DNA from: Lachnospiraceae bacterium
GTDB lineage: Bacteria > Bacillota > Clostridia > Lachnospirales > Lachnospiraceae
Length of the DNA stretch: 33,729 bases
Direction: 5' to 3'
Assembly: GCA_017431345.1 (NCBI GenBank)
Contig: JAFRLH010000082.1
Location: 1 to 33,729, forward strand
A program made the translations under genes and the position numbers. Positions 6,599-13,235 of this stretch are shown here, piece after piece (position 1 is the first letter of the stretch; every line of letters begins with the position of its first letter). The notes beneath the pieces are model-generated. The model had not been told where the DNA came from, did not search any database, and saw only the letters and a list, made by a program, of their open reading frames with translations.

Positions 6599-6898
6599 TC
6601 ATCTTTTAATAGTGTAGATCATGATATAAGCACCGGGATGAAGTGCGGAATCATTTATAATATGGTTCATTTCCTTCAGATCCCTGACATATTCCCTGAT
6701 ATCCTGCGGATCGCTGCTCCCGCAGAATTCCTCTGAAATAGACCAGAGTGTATCTCCCGGCAGGATCTGTACTGAAGAGTATGCTCTCGGCAATGTATCG
6801 CGTCCGGATGTCGCAAGTGTACGCGCTCCGAAGCTGCCGATAAATAATATGGCAAGCAGTATTAATACTGTCACTGTTCGAAATGCTTTTCTGTTCAT
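6599..6898 (-). CDS. yneA: YneA-like SOS cell-division suppressor (TM + LysM)
   Basis: Protein of 99 residues with one N-terminal membrane segment (VTVLILLAILFIGSFGA, about 9-25), a short linker, and a LysM domain (VQILPGDTLWSISEEFCG to the end, about 43-97). This is the architecture and size of Bacillus YneA, which delays septation during DNA damage. GGAGGAGAG precedes the ATG. The promoter carries three LexA-box-like sites, which strongly supports an SOS role. In B. subtilis yneA sits directly divergent from lexA; here the AIM24-family and recombinase genes lie between. A generic LysM wall protein is the alternative, but the promoter argues against it. Confidence 0.87.
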   Translation of the reverse strand: MNRKAFRTVTVLILLAILFIGSFGARTLATSGRDTLPRAYSSVQILPGDTLWSISEEFCGSSDPQDIREYVRDLKEMNHIINDSALHPGAYIMIYTIKR

Positions 6899-6908
6899 CT
6901 CTCTCCTC

Positions 6909-6922
6909 CGAACATTTGTTCT
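6909..6922. promoter_or_regulatory. LexA box 1 of the yneA-like gene
   Basis: CGAACATTTGTTCT matches CGAAC-N4-GTTC closely. It lies downstream of the start of transcription, adjoining the ribosome site, where bound LexA would act as a roadblock. Confidence 0.8.
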
Positions 6923-6932
6923 GTGTGGTTAC

Positions 6933-6961
6933 AATATATCACCCGAACATATGTTTGTCAA
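6933..6961 (-). promoter_or_regulatory. yneA-like gene promoter
   Basis: On the minus strand a perfect TTGACA (6956-6961), 17-base spacer and TATATT (6933-6938) form a very strong sigma-A promoter. The central LexA box fills part of the spacer, so LexA binding would exclude RNA polymerase. Confidence 0.88.
6944..6957. promoter_or_regulatory. LexA box 2 of the yneA-like gene
   Basis: CGAACATATGTTTG is a near-perfect SOS box located between the -35 and -10 of the promoter, touching the -35. Confidence 0.87.
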
Positions 6962-6968
6962 GCGTTTT

Positions 6969-6982
6969 CGAACATATTTTCG
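6969..6982. promoter_or_regulatory. LexA box 3 of the yneA-like gene (degenerate)
   Basis: CGAACATATTTTCG has an intact CGAAC half and a weak second half. It lies just upstream of the -35, 25 bases centre-to-centre from box 2. Confidence 0.5.
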
Positions 6983-6991
6983 ATTTCCGCC

Positions 6992-7030
6992 AAAAAAGAA
7001 ACGCCCGTTATCATAAACAGGCGTTTCTTT
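6992..7030 (-). terminator. Terminator of the cytidylate-kinase-like gene
   Basis: GAAACGCC at 6998-7005 pairs with GGCGTTTC at 7020-7027, and the stem continues inward after one mismatch. On the minus strand it is followed by a run of T (6992-6997). Confidence 0.85.
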
Positions 7031-7047
7031 CATATTCGAAACAGTTT

Positions 7048-7686
7048 TTAAACGTGCAGGATATCATCCCTTTTCTCATCCCGTGCTTTCAGGAAACTGA
7101 GAATCAGTTCTACTGCACTTTCCGGTGTCAGGTTGGAACTGTTCAGCGTCAGATCATAGGTATTGGCGACGCCCCATTTCTTATCGGAATAATAATTGTA
7201 ATAACTCGATCGCTTCTTATCATTCTTCGTGATCATTTCCATCGCCTTGTCATCCGACACATCGAAGCGTTTTGCGATCCGCTTTACTCTGTCAGACAGG
7301 TTGGCGCAGATAAAGATATTCGTGACATCCGGGAAATCAGCAAGCGCATAATCAGCACATCTGCCGATGATCACACAGGATTCCTTTTTCGCTATATTCT
7401 GAATCGTCTCGAACTGCGCGAGGAAGACCCTCTGGTTCAGCGGAAGATCCACATAATTATTGATCCCGCGGCTGACGGAATTATCCACGACCAGCGAATA
7501 AAAGAAACTGTTGATCGGTTTTTCATCGTGTGTTTCCACGACTTCAGCAGCCAGCCCGCTCTCTTTTGCAGCAAGGTTCAGGAGTTCTTTGTCATAACAG
7601 GTTACACCAAGACGTTCCGCAAGCATCTTGCCGATCGTATATCCCCCGCTCCCGAACTGTCTGCCGATAGTAACGATTTTATTCAT
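7048..7686 (-). CDS. Cytidylate-kinase-like family protein
   Basis: Protein of 212 residues of the cytidylate-kinase-like family, a P-loop group common in Clostridia whose substrate is not firmly known. The nucleotide-binding loop is GRQFGSGG at 8-15, followed by IGKMLAERLGVTCYDKELL. Later parts are VIIGRCADYALAD and IFICANLSDRVKRIAKRF, typical of NMP-kinase core and lid regions. It differs from true Cmk in its N-terminal loop and insert, so CMP kinase activity should not be assumed. GGAGGACC precedes the ATG. It has its own promoter and terminator, so it is probably monocistronic. Confidence 0.85.
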   Translation of the reverse strand: MNKIVTIGRQFGSGGYTIGKMLAERLGVTCYDKELLNLAAKESGLAAEVVETHDEKPINSFFYSLVVDNSVSRGINNYVDLPLNQRVFLAQFETIQNIAKKESCVIIGRCADYALADFPDVTNIFICANLSDRVKRIAKRFDVSDDKAMEMITKNDKKRSSYYNYYSDKKWGVANTYDLTLNSSNLTPESAVELILSFLKARDEKRDDILHV

Positions 7687-7740
7687 GAAAATGGTCCTCC
7701 ATTAATTATCACTTTATTGCTGGAATTGTTACTTTTATAT

Positions 7741-7769
7741 AATATACGACATTTCCAATAAAAAAGCAA
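7741..7769 (-). promoter_or_regulatory. Promoter of the cytidylate-kinase-like gene
   Basis: On the minus strand TTGCTT (7764-7769), a 17-base spacer and TATATT (7741-7746) form a good sigma-A promoter directly after the rluD stop. No clear terminator separates rluD from this gene, so read-through is also possible. Confidence 0.65.
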
Positions 7770-7802
7770 CAAAAATTTATGCAACGGATGATATTTCCGG
7801 TC

Positions 7803-8711
7803 TTATAAGATCTCCAGGAGATGCTTCATATAATCCGGAATGTCCGATGTTACCTCGAGCCATTCTCCGGTACCGGGGTGGACCAGTCCCAGAGAAAGCG
7901 CATGAAGTGTCTGTCCCTGCAGTCTGAATTTATTCGGTCTGTTTCCGTATGCTGTATCTCCAAGCAGCGGATGTCCCTCCGATGTCATGTGTACGCGTAT
8001 CTGATGCGTTCTCCCGGTCTCCAGGCTGCATTCTATATAAGTATATGCCTCGAACCGCTGAAGCACCTTAAAATGCGTTACAGCGCGTTTTCCGTCAGGT
8101 ACGACTGCCATCTTCAGTCTGTTCGTTCTGGAACGTCCGATCGGTTTGTTGATCACTCCCGTGTCTTCTTCTATTCTTCCGTGAACGATCGCGCGGTATT
8201 TCCGTTTGATACTGTGTACCGCAAGCTGTTCCGCCACCTTCCGATGTGCCGCATCGTTTTTGGCAACTGCCAGTACACCGCTTGTATCCATATCAATACG
8301 GTGAACGATGCCCGGACGGAGCACGCCGCCGATCGAGGAAAGATCGTCCCCGAGATAATATACCAGCGCATTTACCAGTGTCCCGGTCTCATGGCCGGGT
8401 GCGGGATGCACGACCATCCCTTTCGGTTTATTTACAAAAAGAAGATCCTCATCTTCGTAAAGGATCTCAAGCGGAATATTTTCCGGAATCGCTCTTGCCG
8501 GTTCCGGTTCCGGGATACTGATCAGTATTTCATCACCCGGTCTGACCGGCTGTTTGGCTTTCACGATCCTGCCGTTATATTTTACGCACCCTTCCGCGAT
8601 CTTTTTCTGCAGAAAAGATCTGGAATAGGAATCCAGGAAATGGGAAAGATATACATCGAGTCTCTCTCCGGCCTGTTCTTCCTCTACAATTGCTTTGATC
8701 TCTTCACTCAT
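7803..8711 (-). CDS. rluD: RluA/RluD-family 23S rRNA pseudouridine synthase
   Basis: RluA-family pseudouridine synthase of 302 residues. An S4 RNA-binding domain covers about 15-75 (GERLDVYLSHFLDSYSRSFLQKKI). The catalytic domain carries HRIDMDTSG with catalytic D140, and later GRTHQIRVHM and GHPLLGDTAYG. The RluD-like length and linkage to lspA (as in Bacillus lspA-ylyB) suggest 23S rRNA helix 69 as substrate, but RluA-family members cannot be told apart by eye. Its ATG overlaps the lspA stop as ATGA, so translation is coupled to lspA. Confidence 0.93.
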   Translation of the reverse strand: MSEEIKAIVEEEQAGERLDVYLSHFLDSYSRSFLQKKIAEGCVKYNGRIVKAKQPVRPGDEILISIPEPEPARAIPENIPLEILYEDEDLLFVNKPKGMVVHPAPGHETGTLVNALVYYLGDDLSSIGGVLRPGIVHRIDMDTSGVLAVAKNDAAHRKVAEQLAVHSIKRKYRAIVHGRIEEDTGVINKPIGRSRTNRLKMAVVPDGKRAVTHFKVLQRFEAYTYIECSLETGRTHQIRVHMTSEGHPLLGDTAYGNRPNKFRLQGQTLHALSLGLVHPGTGEWLEVTSDIPDYMKHLLEIL

Positions 8712-9205
8712 AGGATACCTTTCAGATCCTCTTCTTTATAACAGAACAACAGAAGCACGAACAGCAGGACAGCAGAAACAGAAACATAACAGTCTGCAAC
8801 ATTGAAGATCGGAAAATCGATCAGGGAAAAATAGATAAAATCAACCACATAGGACTGTGTGATCCTGTCAATGAAATTTCCGATGGCTCCCGAAAACAAC
8901 AGGATGCACAGGATATTCAGCGGCAGGTATTTCGCTCCCTGCGGGATCCGGAACAGGAAAAAATAAAACAGCAGTCCGAGAACGATGATCGTGAGAATAA
9001 AGAAAAGCGTTTGTTTATTCTGCAGCACGCCAAAGGCTGCACCGTGATTTTCCAGATATTTCAGTTCCAGAACACCTTTCAGCAGTACAATGGGTTCCCT
9101 GTCTTTCAGATATTGTACCGCTGCCGATTTTGTGACACGGTCAGCAGCGATCAGGAATGCTGCGCAGACCAATGACAGTATAATAAAAGCTGAACTTTTT
9201 TTCAT
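8708..9205 (-). CDS. lspA: Lipoprotein signal peptidase (SPase II)
   Basis: Aspartic signal peptidase of 165 residues that removes signal peptides from diacylglyceryl-modified prolipoproteins at the membrane. There are four hydrophobic segments. Conserved motifs include the N-terminal ADRVTK (D22), ENHGAAFG, and the two catalytic aspartates D113 (GNFIDRI) and D138 (FNVADCYV). The ribosome site is weak (GAGGTC). The gene follows sepF behind a terminator and has no obvious promoter of its own, so it probably depends on read-through from sepF. It is coupled to rluD through an ATGA overlap. Confidence 0.96.
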   Translation of the reverse strand: MKKSSAFIILSLVCAAFLIAADRVTKSAAVQYLKDREPIVLLKGVLELKYLENHGAAFGVLQNKQTLFFILTIIVLGLLFYFFLFRIPQGAKYLPLNILCILLFSGAIGNFIDRITQSYVVDFIYFSLIDFPIFNVADCYVSVSAVLLFVLLLFCYKEEDLKGIL

Positions 9206-9231
9206 TCATGACCTCACATTCGCAGTTCAAA

Positions 9232-9264
9232 GAAAAACGCCATCGCAATAATAAAACGATGGCG
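9232..9264 (-). terminator. Terminator between sepF and lspA
   Basis: CGCCATCG at 9238-9245 and CGATGGCG at 9257-9264 form a perfect 8-bp stem with an 11-nt loop. The minus-strand product ends in TTTTTC (9232-9237). It stops or attenuates the sepF transcript. Confidence 0.83.
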
Positions 9265-9300
9265 GCGCGATCTGTTATGATTGCATCAGGAACCGGCTGA

Positions 9301-9828
9301 TCAGGAATTCAGGCTCAGTGTGGAAAGATCCTGACTGCCTTCGATCACATCGGAGAAATCACCGGAAAGACCGATCGACTGAGGCGTAACAATAAAGATG
9401 TATTTGGAGATCTTCTGAAGATTGCCGTTGATCGAATAGCAGGAACCGGAGGTAAAATCAACGATCCGCTGCGCAAGATCTACATGCACGCCCTCCATAT
9501 TGATCACTACAGCGCGTCCGGAAAGAAGGATATCACAGATCTCCCTCGCATCATCCAGCGCAGAAGGCTTTACCATGCATACTTCCATACCGGCCGTATT
9601 CTTCATGGGAACGATATTGTCTCTGGTAGGCCGCCTGGAGGCGGTGCGCACGGGCTTCTCGGGTTCTGCCTGCTGTCTTACAGGTTTCTCCTCTTTCGGT
9701 GTGCTTTTGCGGAAAGACCTTCTGGGAGCGGGTTCTTCCTTCTCTTCAAATTCCTCTTCATCATCATATTCATCGTCATCATCATAAAGCTTCATGGAAT
9801 TCAAGAAACGGTCGATAAAGTTCGCCAT
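9301..9828 (-). CDS. sepF: Cell-division protein SepF
   Basis: SepF forms rings that bind and align FtsZ filaments at the division septum and anchors them to the membrane through its N-terminal amphipathic helix. The 175-residue product starts MANFIDRFLNSMKL (the helix), then an acidic and charged linker (DDDDEYDDEEEFEEKEE, about 16-75), then the SepF core (VCMVKPSALDDAREICDILLSGRAVVINMEG to VTPQ). The start at 9828 has GGGAGAG eight bases upstream and matches the family N-terminus better than the earlier in-frame ATG at 9849. The usual Bacillus neighbours ylmE, ylmG, ylmH and divIVA are absent; lspA follows. Confidence 0.95.
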   Translation of the reverse strand: MANFIDRFLNSMKLYDDDDEYDDEEEFEEKEEPAPRRSFRKSTPKEEKPVRQQAEPEKPVRTASRRPTRDNIVPMKNTAGMEVCMVKPSALDDAREICDILLSGRAVVINMEGVHVDLAQRIVDFTSGSCYSINGNLQKISKYIFIVTPQSIGLSGDFSDVIEGSQDLSTLSLNS

Positions 9829-9887
9829 AATCCGCACTCTCCCTGTCAATTAAATTAAGTAAACAGATGCAATCCTGCATCGTACCT

Positions 9888-9916
9888 ATTATCATGGTTT
9901 TTTTATGAATTGTCAA
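9888..9916 (-). promoter_or_regulatory. sepF promoter
   Basis: On the minus strand TTGACA (9911-9916), 17 bases and GATAAT (9888-9893). The leader of about 50 nt contains a small perfect hairpin, GATGCA-ATCC-TGCATC at 9866-9881. Confidence 0.75.
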
Positions 9917-9952
9917 CCAAAACAGGCATTTTTCTGTTCCGGAAGATAAAAA

Positions 9953-11371
9953 TCAATAGATTATTTCACCATCTTTCGCCATATTTCCGTTCAGGAGGAT
10001 ATGGTCGTAGATCGTCAGTCCGTAGGGCTGCCCGTTTTGTATGATCACGTAATCACTGTTCTCATCCAGAATGGTGATCTGTTTGAACTGGGCGTACCCT
10101 TTATTGACATTCATAACGCCCTGCACGGAAGCCTCGGCGCTGACGGTATACGAAGGAGCGTTCTCTCCCGGTTCCCCGTTCTCTCCGCCTTCCGGCTTGA
10201 TCAGAACGCTGCCTTCCGTAATTTCATCCGAACGGATGTAGTAGAAATCCTCATTCCTGCCGCAGATTTCCGCGCTGCAGAATGAGACCTGGCCGTCCTC
10301 GCCCTGAAGATAGAAGCCGGGGGCGGAATCGTTTCCTCCCTGTCCGGCGTACGATACCGGCACGACGTAAAATTCTTCCGTCACAATAGCCGTCCGCGGG
10401 ATCTTCAGTCCGGTAATCGAGGATCCGCGGGTACCGGCCCTCCTGAGAGATACGGAAGTGAACCTTTTATCCGCCAGCTGGATCATATAATCCTTCAGTT
10501 CGCATTTTCCGACAACGGTACCGTCGGAAAGCGTGATCAGGGAGAACCTGGCAGGCAGCTCCATATTGATATCCGTAAAAAAGAGCCGGATACTTGTCTG
10601 ATCCACAAGTGCTGCCTGATCTTCGTTGTTGAGCGGCAGATAAACAGTCCAGTTCTCGCTGCTGATAGTCTTGAATACCGGATCGCCGACAGAGACCATT
10701 TTCCCGGAGGTAAGAGAATTTCTCTGCGCGTTTGAAGTACGGAAAGAATCTGCAGTCATATTTTCTTCCGAAAGAGACTCCATGCCGTCGGTATAGTATT
10801 CCACCACACCGCTGGCGTCGGACGGAACAAGGGTAAGATATTTCGCATCGACGCCGAGCTCCGCGATCTCGTTCAGGCTGTCCTGGCTCATAAAACTCAG
10901 AAGCTGGTTCTGAAGACCGAACTTCTCACTGTAAACATCCTGGAATCTGGCAGGATCATAGGAAACGGAGAATGTGACCAGTCTGTTCTTCAGGGAAATG
11001 AGCTGGGCAGAGGTAAGGGTGCTCTCTGTGTTGCTCTGTTTGGAAAGCATTTGCGTATACTGTCCGTTCGAATCCAGAAGGCAGACATACTCTCCCATGG
11101 AAGTACGTGTTCCTTCCCGGATATAAACGTTTACATAGCCGGATGCAGGTGCGGTCACGATATCTTCATCACGCAGGATGAGCGCGGTATAAGTCGTATC
11201 CTGCATGACAGAACTTTCCGAATTTACTTCATAGACCTGGATCCTGGGCCTGACAGCGTATATAACAAGATTGATCACGATATAGATGAAGAACACAAGG
11301 AAGACGATCATGCCGATATTCAGATGGATCTTTCCGCTGTAGCTGATAATGTTTCTTCTGTTTTTCTTCAC
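9953..11371 (-). CDS. HlyD-like single-pass membrane protein, exporter absent
   Basis: Protein of 472 residues with a basic N-terminus, one membrane segment (IGMIVFLVFFIYIVINLVIYAV, about 19-40) and a large outer part. The stretch ALILRDEDIVTAPASGYVNVYIREGTRTSMGEYVCLLD resembles the lipoyl/barrel-sandwich hairpin of HlyD/MFP adaptors. A later segment with SGKMVSVGDPVFKTI and PRTAIVTEEFYVVPV fits the second half of that fold. No ABC transporter or outer channel gene is nearby, so the transport partner is unknown. Location next to sepF points to an envelope or division role (inference). The start is GTG at 11371 with AAGGAGG upstream; no clear promoter was found between it and the preceding terminator. 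Confidence 0.75.
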   Translation of the reverse strand: MKKNRRNIISYSGKIHLNIGMIVFLVFFIYIVINLVIYAVRPRIQVYEVNSESSVMQDTTYTALILRDEDIVTAPASGYVNVYIREGTRTSMGEYVCLLDSNGQYTQMLSKQSNTESTLTSAQLISLKNRLVTFSVSYDPARFQDVYSEKFGLQNQLLSFMSQDSLNEIAELGVDAKYLTLVPSDASGVVEYYTDGMESLSEENMTADSFRTSNAQRNSLTSGKMVSVGDPVFKTISSENWTVYLPLNNEDQAALVDQTSIRLFFTDINMELPARFSLITLSDGTVVGKCELKDYMIQLADKRFTSVSLRRAGTRGSSITGLKIPRTAIVTEEFYVVPVSYAGQGGNDSAPGFYLQGEDGQVSFCSAEICGRNEDFYYIRSDEITEGSVLIKPEGGENGEPGENAPSYTVSAEASVQGVMNVNKGYAQFKQITILDENSDYVIIQNGQPYGLTIYDHILLNGNMAKDGEIIY

Positions 11372-11421
11372 GACCTCCTCCTTTCCGTTTTTTGAGGATA
11401 AAAATAAGACGTCCTTCTCTT

Positions 11422-11459
11422 CAAAAATGCAGAAAAGCCCGCCCGGAGCTTTTCTGCAT
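11422..11459 (-). terminator. Terminator of the small P-loop gene
   Basis: A 12-bp stem pairs 11427-11438 with 11448-11459 around a C/G-rich 9-nt loop. The minus-strand product ends in a T run (11423-11427). It lies ten bases past the stop of the P-loop gene. Confidence 0.87.
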
Positions 11460-11469
11460 CAAAATTTTC

Positions 11470-11889
11470 TTACAGCGCTATGATCGTTTTTTCCTTTGCG
11501 ATCTCAGGAAGCAGTTCATTGTCTCTTGAGATGCTCAGAACGAATACGACATCAAATTTTTCCCCGATATAGATAAGATCTTTTATGACTTTTTCCAGAT
11601 CCTCGTCGGCTACATGGGCGATTTTCAGGAAACTGTCAAGGTACATCTGCTCAAGATCATGATCCTGTGAAATGATACCGCAGATAAATCCGAGGAAACC
11701 CTCGTAAGAATGGATGGGATATGAAGAAACGTCGATCAGACGTATTTTGTTATTCAGTTCAAACATGTGTTTCGTATTTTTATCCAGGTAACATATAGAG
11801 CCGTGCGCCTCTTTGATAGCTGAATTAACTTTCTCCAGCAGATAGCGGGTCTTGCCCTTTCCCCGGTTACCTGAAATGATCTGAACCAT
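11470..11889 (-). CDS. Small P-loop NTPase of unknown function
   Basis: Protein of 139 residues with a Walker A motif GNRGKGKT at 7-14 directly at the N-terminus and a hydrophobic beta strand FDVVFVLSIS near the end that could carry a degenerate Walker B. There is no membrane segment or recognisable partner domain. Proteins of this kind in Clostridia are often labelled PilT-like or ATP-binding; nothing here supports a pilus role. The start at 11889 has AAGGAGG eight bases upstream; the longer open frame to 12120 runs into rodA and is rejected. It has its own promoter and terminator. Confidence 0.72.
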   Translation of the reverse strand: MVQIISGNRGKGKTRYLLEKVNSAIKEAHGSICYLDKNTKHMFELNNKIRLIDVSSYPIHSYEGFLGFICGIISQDHDLEQMYLDSFLKIAHVADEDLEKVIKDLIYIGEKFDVVFVLSISRDNELLPEIAKEKTIIAL

Positions 11890-11981
11890 AATGTTATCCT
11901 CCTTGAATGTATTTCGTCTTCCCGGACGATAAATAACTCTTCTCTTCACCGGCCTCTCCGGCTCGGTGGACCTCTGATTAC

Positions 11982-12010
11982 AGTATAGCCGAAACCCGGC
12001 GAAAGTACAA
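11982..12010 (-). promoter_or_regulatory. Promoter of the small P-loop gene
   Basis: On the minus strand TTGTAC (12005-12010), 17 bases and TATACT (11982-11987). The leader of about 85 nt holds a hairpin made of CACCG/CGGTG (ends 11947 and 11969) and GCC/GGC. Confidence 0.78.
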
Positions 12011-12019
12011 GCGGATTTC

Positions 12020-12047
12020 AAAAACACAGACAGAGGATGCCTGTTTA
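12020..12047 (-). terminator. Terminator after rodA
   Basis: GCCTGT (12039-12044) and ACAGAC (12026-12031) form a 6-bp stem with one G-T pair and a 7-nt loop; the minus-strand product ends in TTTTT (12020-12024). It starts directly at the rodA stop and would end the long operon. Confidence 0.55.
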
Positions 12048-13199
12048 CCAGGTCGAAAGATCTTCCTTTTTCTGCAGCGCTACATTCAGCACAAAGCCGA
12101 CGCCCATATAGAAACACCACAGCGAACTGATTCCTGCGGAGAAGAATGGCAGCGGCAGTCCCGTATTCGGCAGAAGTTTTATGGAAACGCCGATATTAAC
12201 GAACGACTGAAAAGCGATCAGCGAAGCAACACCCACACAGATCAGTCTGCCGCTCATATCAGGGGCTTTGGAAGCTGTTCTGATGCACATGAAAACAAGG
12301 ATCACGATCAGCGCAATAATGATAATACAGCCGACAAAACCGAGTTCCTCTCCCACTACAGCGAAAATGAAATCACTGTTCTCTTCTGCCAGAAAGTTGC
12401 CGTTCTTGACGGATTCAAAGCTGGTATTGTTAAGGCCTTTGCCGAACAGCTGCCCGGATGCGATCGCCAGGATTGAGTTATCCTGCTGTGTGTTTCCGCT
12501 GGAAGCGCCTGCCCTGTCGGGATAGATGAAATCCAGCACACGTTTTACCTGATAGATATGAAGATCATTGATCAGATAGTCCTGATAACGGACGATAATA
12601 TAATAACCGATCAGGATGAGAGGGATCATGATCAGGATCGCTGCCAGGATCCATTTATAGCTTATTCTGGAAGCGTAAACGACTGCCACGAATATAAATG
12701 TTACCACCAGCGTAGTGGAAAGATCCGGTTCTGCAAGGATCAGCGCTGCGGTAATTCCGTAAAACAAAAGACCCAGCAGGACGACCCAGAAACGGTTTAT
12801 CCTGAATTCGTTCTTCCCGTAGAACCAGGCGAGCATAAGTATAAGAAAGATCTTGGCAAATTCCGAAGGCTGGATGCGGATTCCGAATTCGAGCCATCTG
12901 GTCGCACCGTTTACCGTAACGCCGAGGCTTGTCAGCACAAGTCCCAGCAGGACGACATTGACCAGCATGATAAGCGGAGCAAATTTCAGTACGAAATGAT
13001 AATCCACGATCATGAGGAACGCCATGATCACGAACCCTGCAGAAAGTCCCATGATCTGTTTTGTCATGGCGGCATCCCTGTCAAGGTCATTTGCCATAGC
13101 GCTGTGGAGAATCAGTGCGCCGATTACGGAAAGCGCGATCACACAGAGTATGATCTGATAATTGATATTTTTTCTTTTGTATCTGTCAAAAGCAAACAT
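12045..13199 (-). CDS. rodA: RodA/FtsW-type SEDS peptidoglycan glycosyltransferase
   Basis: SEDS-family polytopic membrane glycosyltransferase of 384 residues that polymerises lipid II, working with a class B PBP. About ten hydrophobic segments are visible. Signature stretches are GATRWLEFGIRIQPSEFAKI, AEPDLSTTLVV, AEENSDFIFAVVGEELGF and NTGLPLPFFSAGISS. Placement beside mreC, mreD and an mrdA-type PBP supports RodA (elongation) rather than FtsW, although the two cannot be separated with certainty by eye. GGGAGAG precedes the ATG. It is the last gene of the long miaB-rodA run, 36 bases after mrdA. Confidence 0.9.
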   Translation of the reverse strand: MFAFDRYKRKNINYQIILCVIALSVIGALILHSAMANDLDRDAAMTKQIMGLSAGFVIMAFLMIVDYHFVLKFAPLIMLVNVVLLGLVLTSLGVTVNGATRWLEFGIRIQPSEFAKIFLILMLAWFYGKNEFRINRFWVVLLGLLFYGITAALILAEPDLSTTLVVTFIFVAVVYASRISYKWILAAILIMIPLILIGYYIIVRYQDYLINDLHIYQVKRVLDFIYPDRAGASSGNTQQDNSILAIASGQLFGKGLNNTSFESVKNGNFLAEENSDFIFAVVGEELGFVGCIIIIALIVILVFMCIRTASKAPDMSGRLICVGVASLIAFQSFVNIGVSIKLLPNTGLPLPFFSAGISSLWCFYMGVGFVLNVALQKKEDLSTW

Positions 13200-13235
13200 G
13201 TCTCTCCCTATCTTCCATCGCTGAACGGACGGCGT

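Noticed and set aside
6883-7761. A 292-codon open frame on the plus strand
   Set aside because: It is antisense to the cytidylate-kinase-like gene and its promoter, and would begin inside the LexA-controlled region.
11890-12120. N-terminal extension of the small P-loop protein
   Set aside because: The extension would cover the promoter at 11982-12010 and overlap rodA. AAGGAGG just before 11889 fixes the start.
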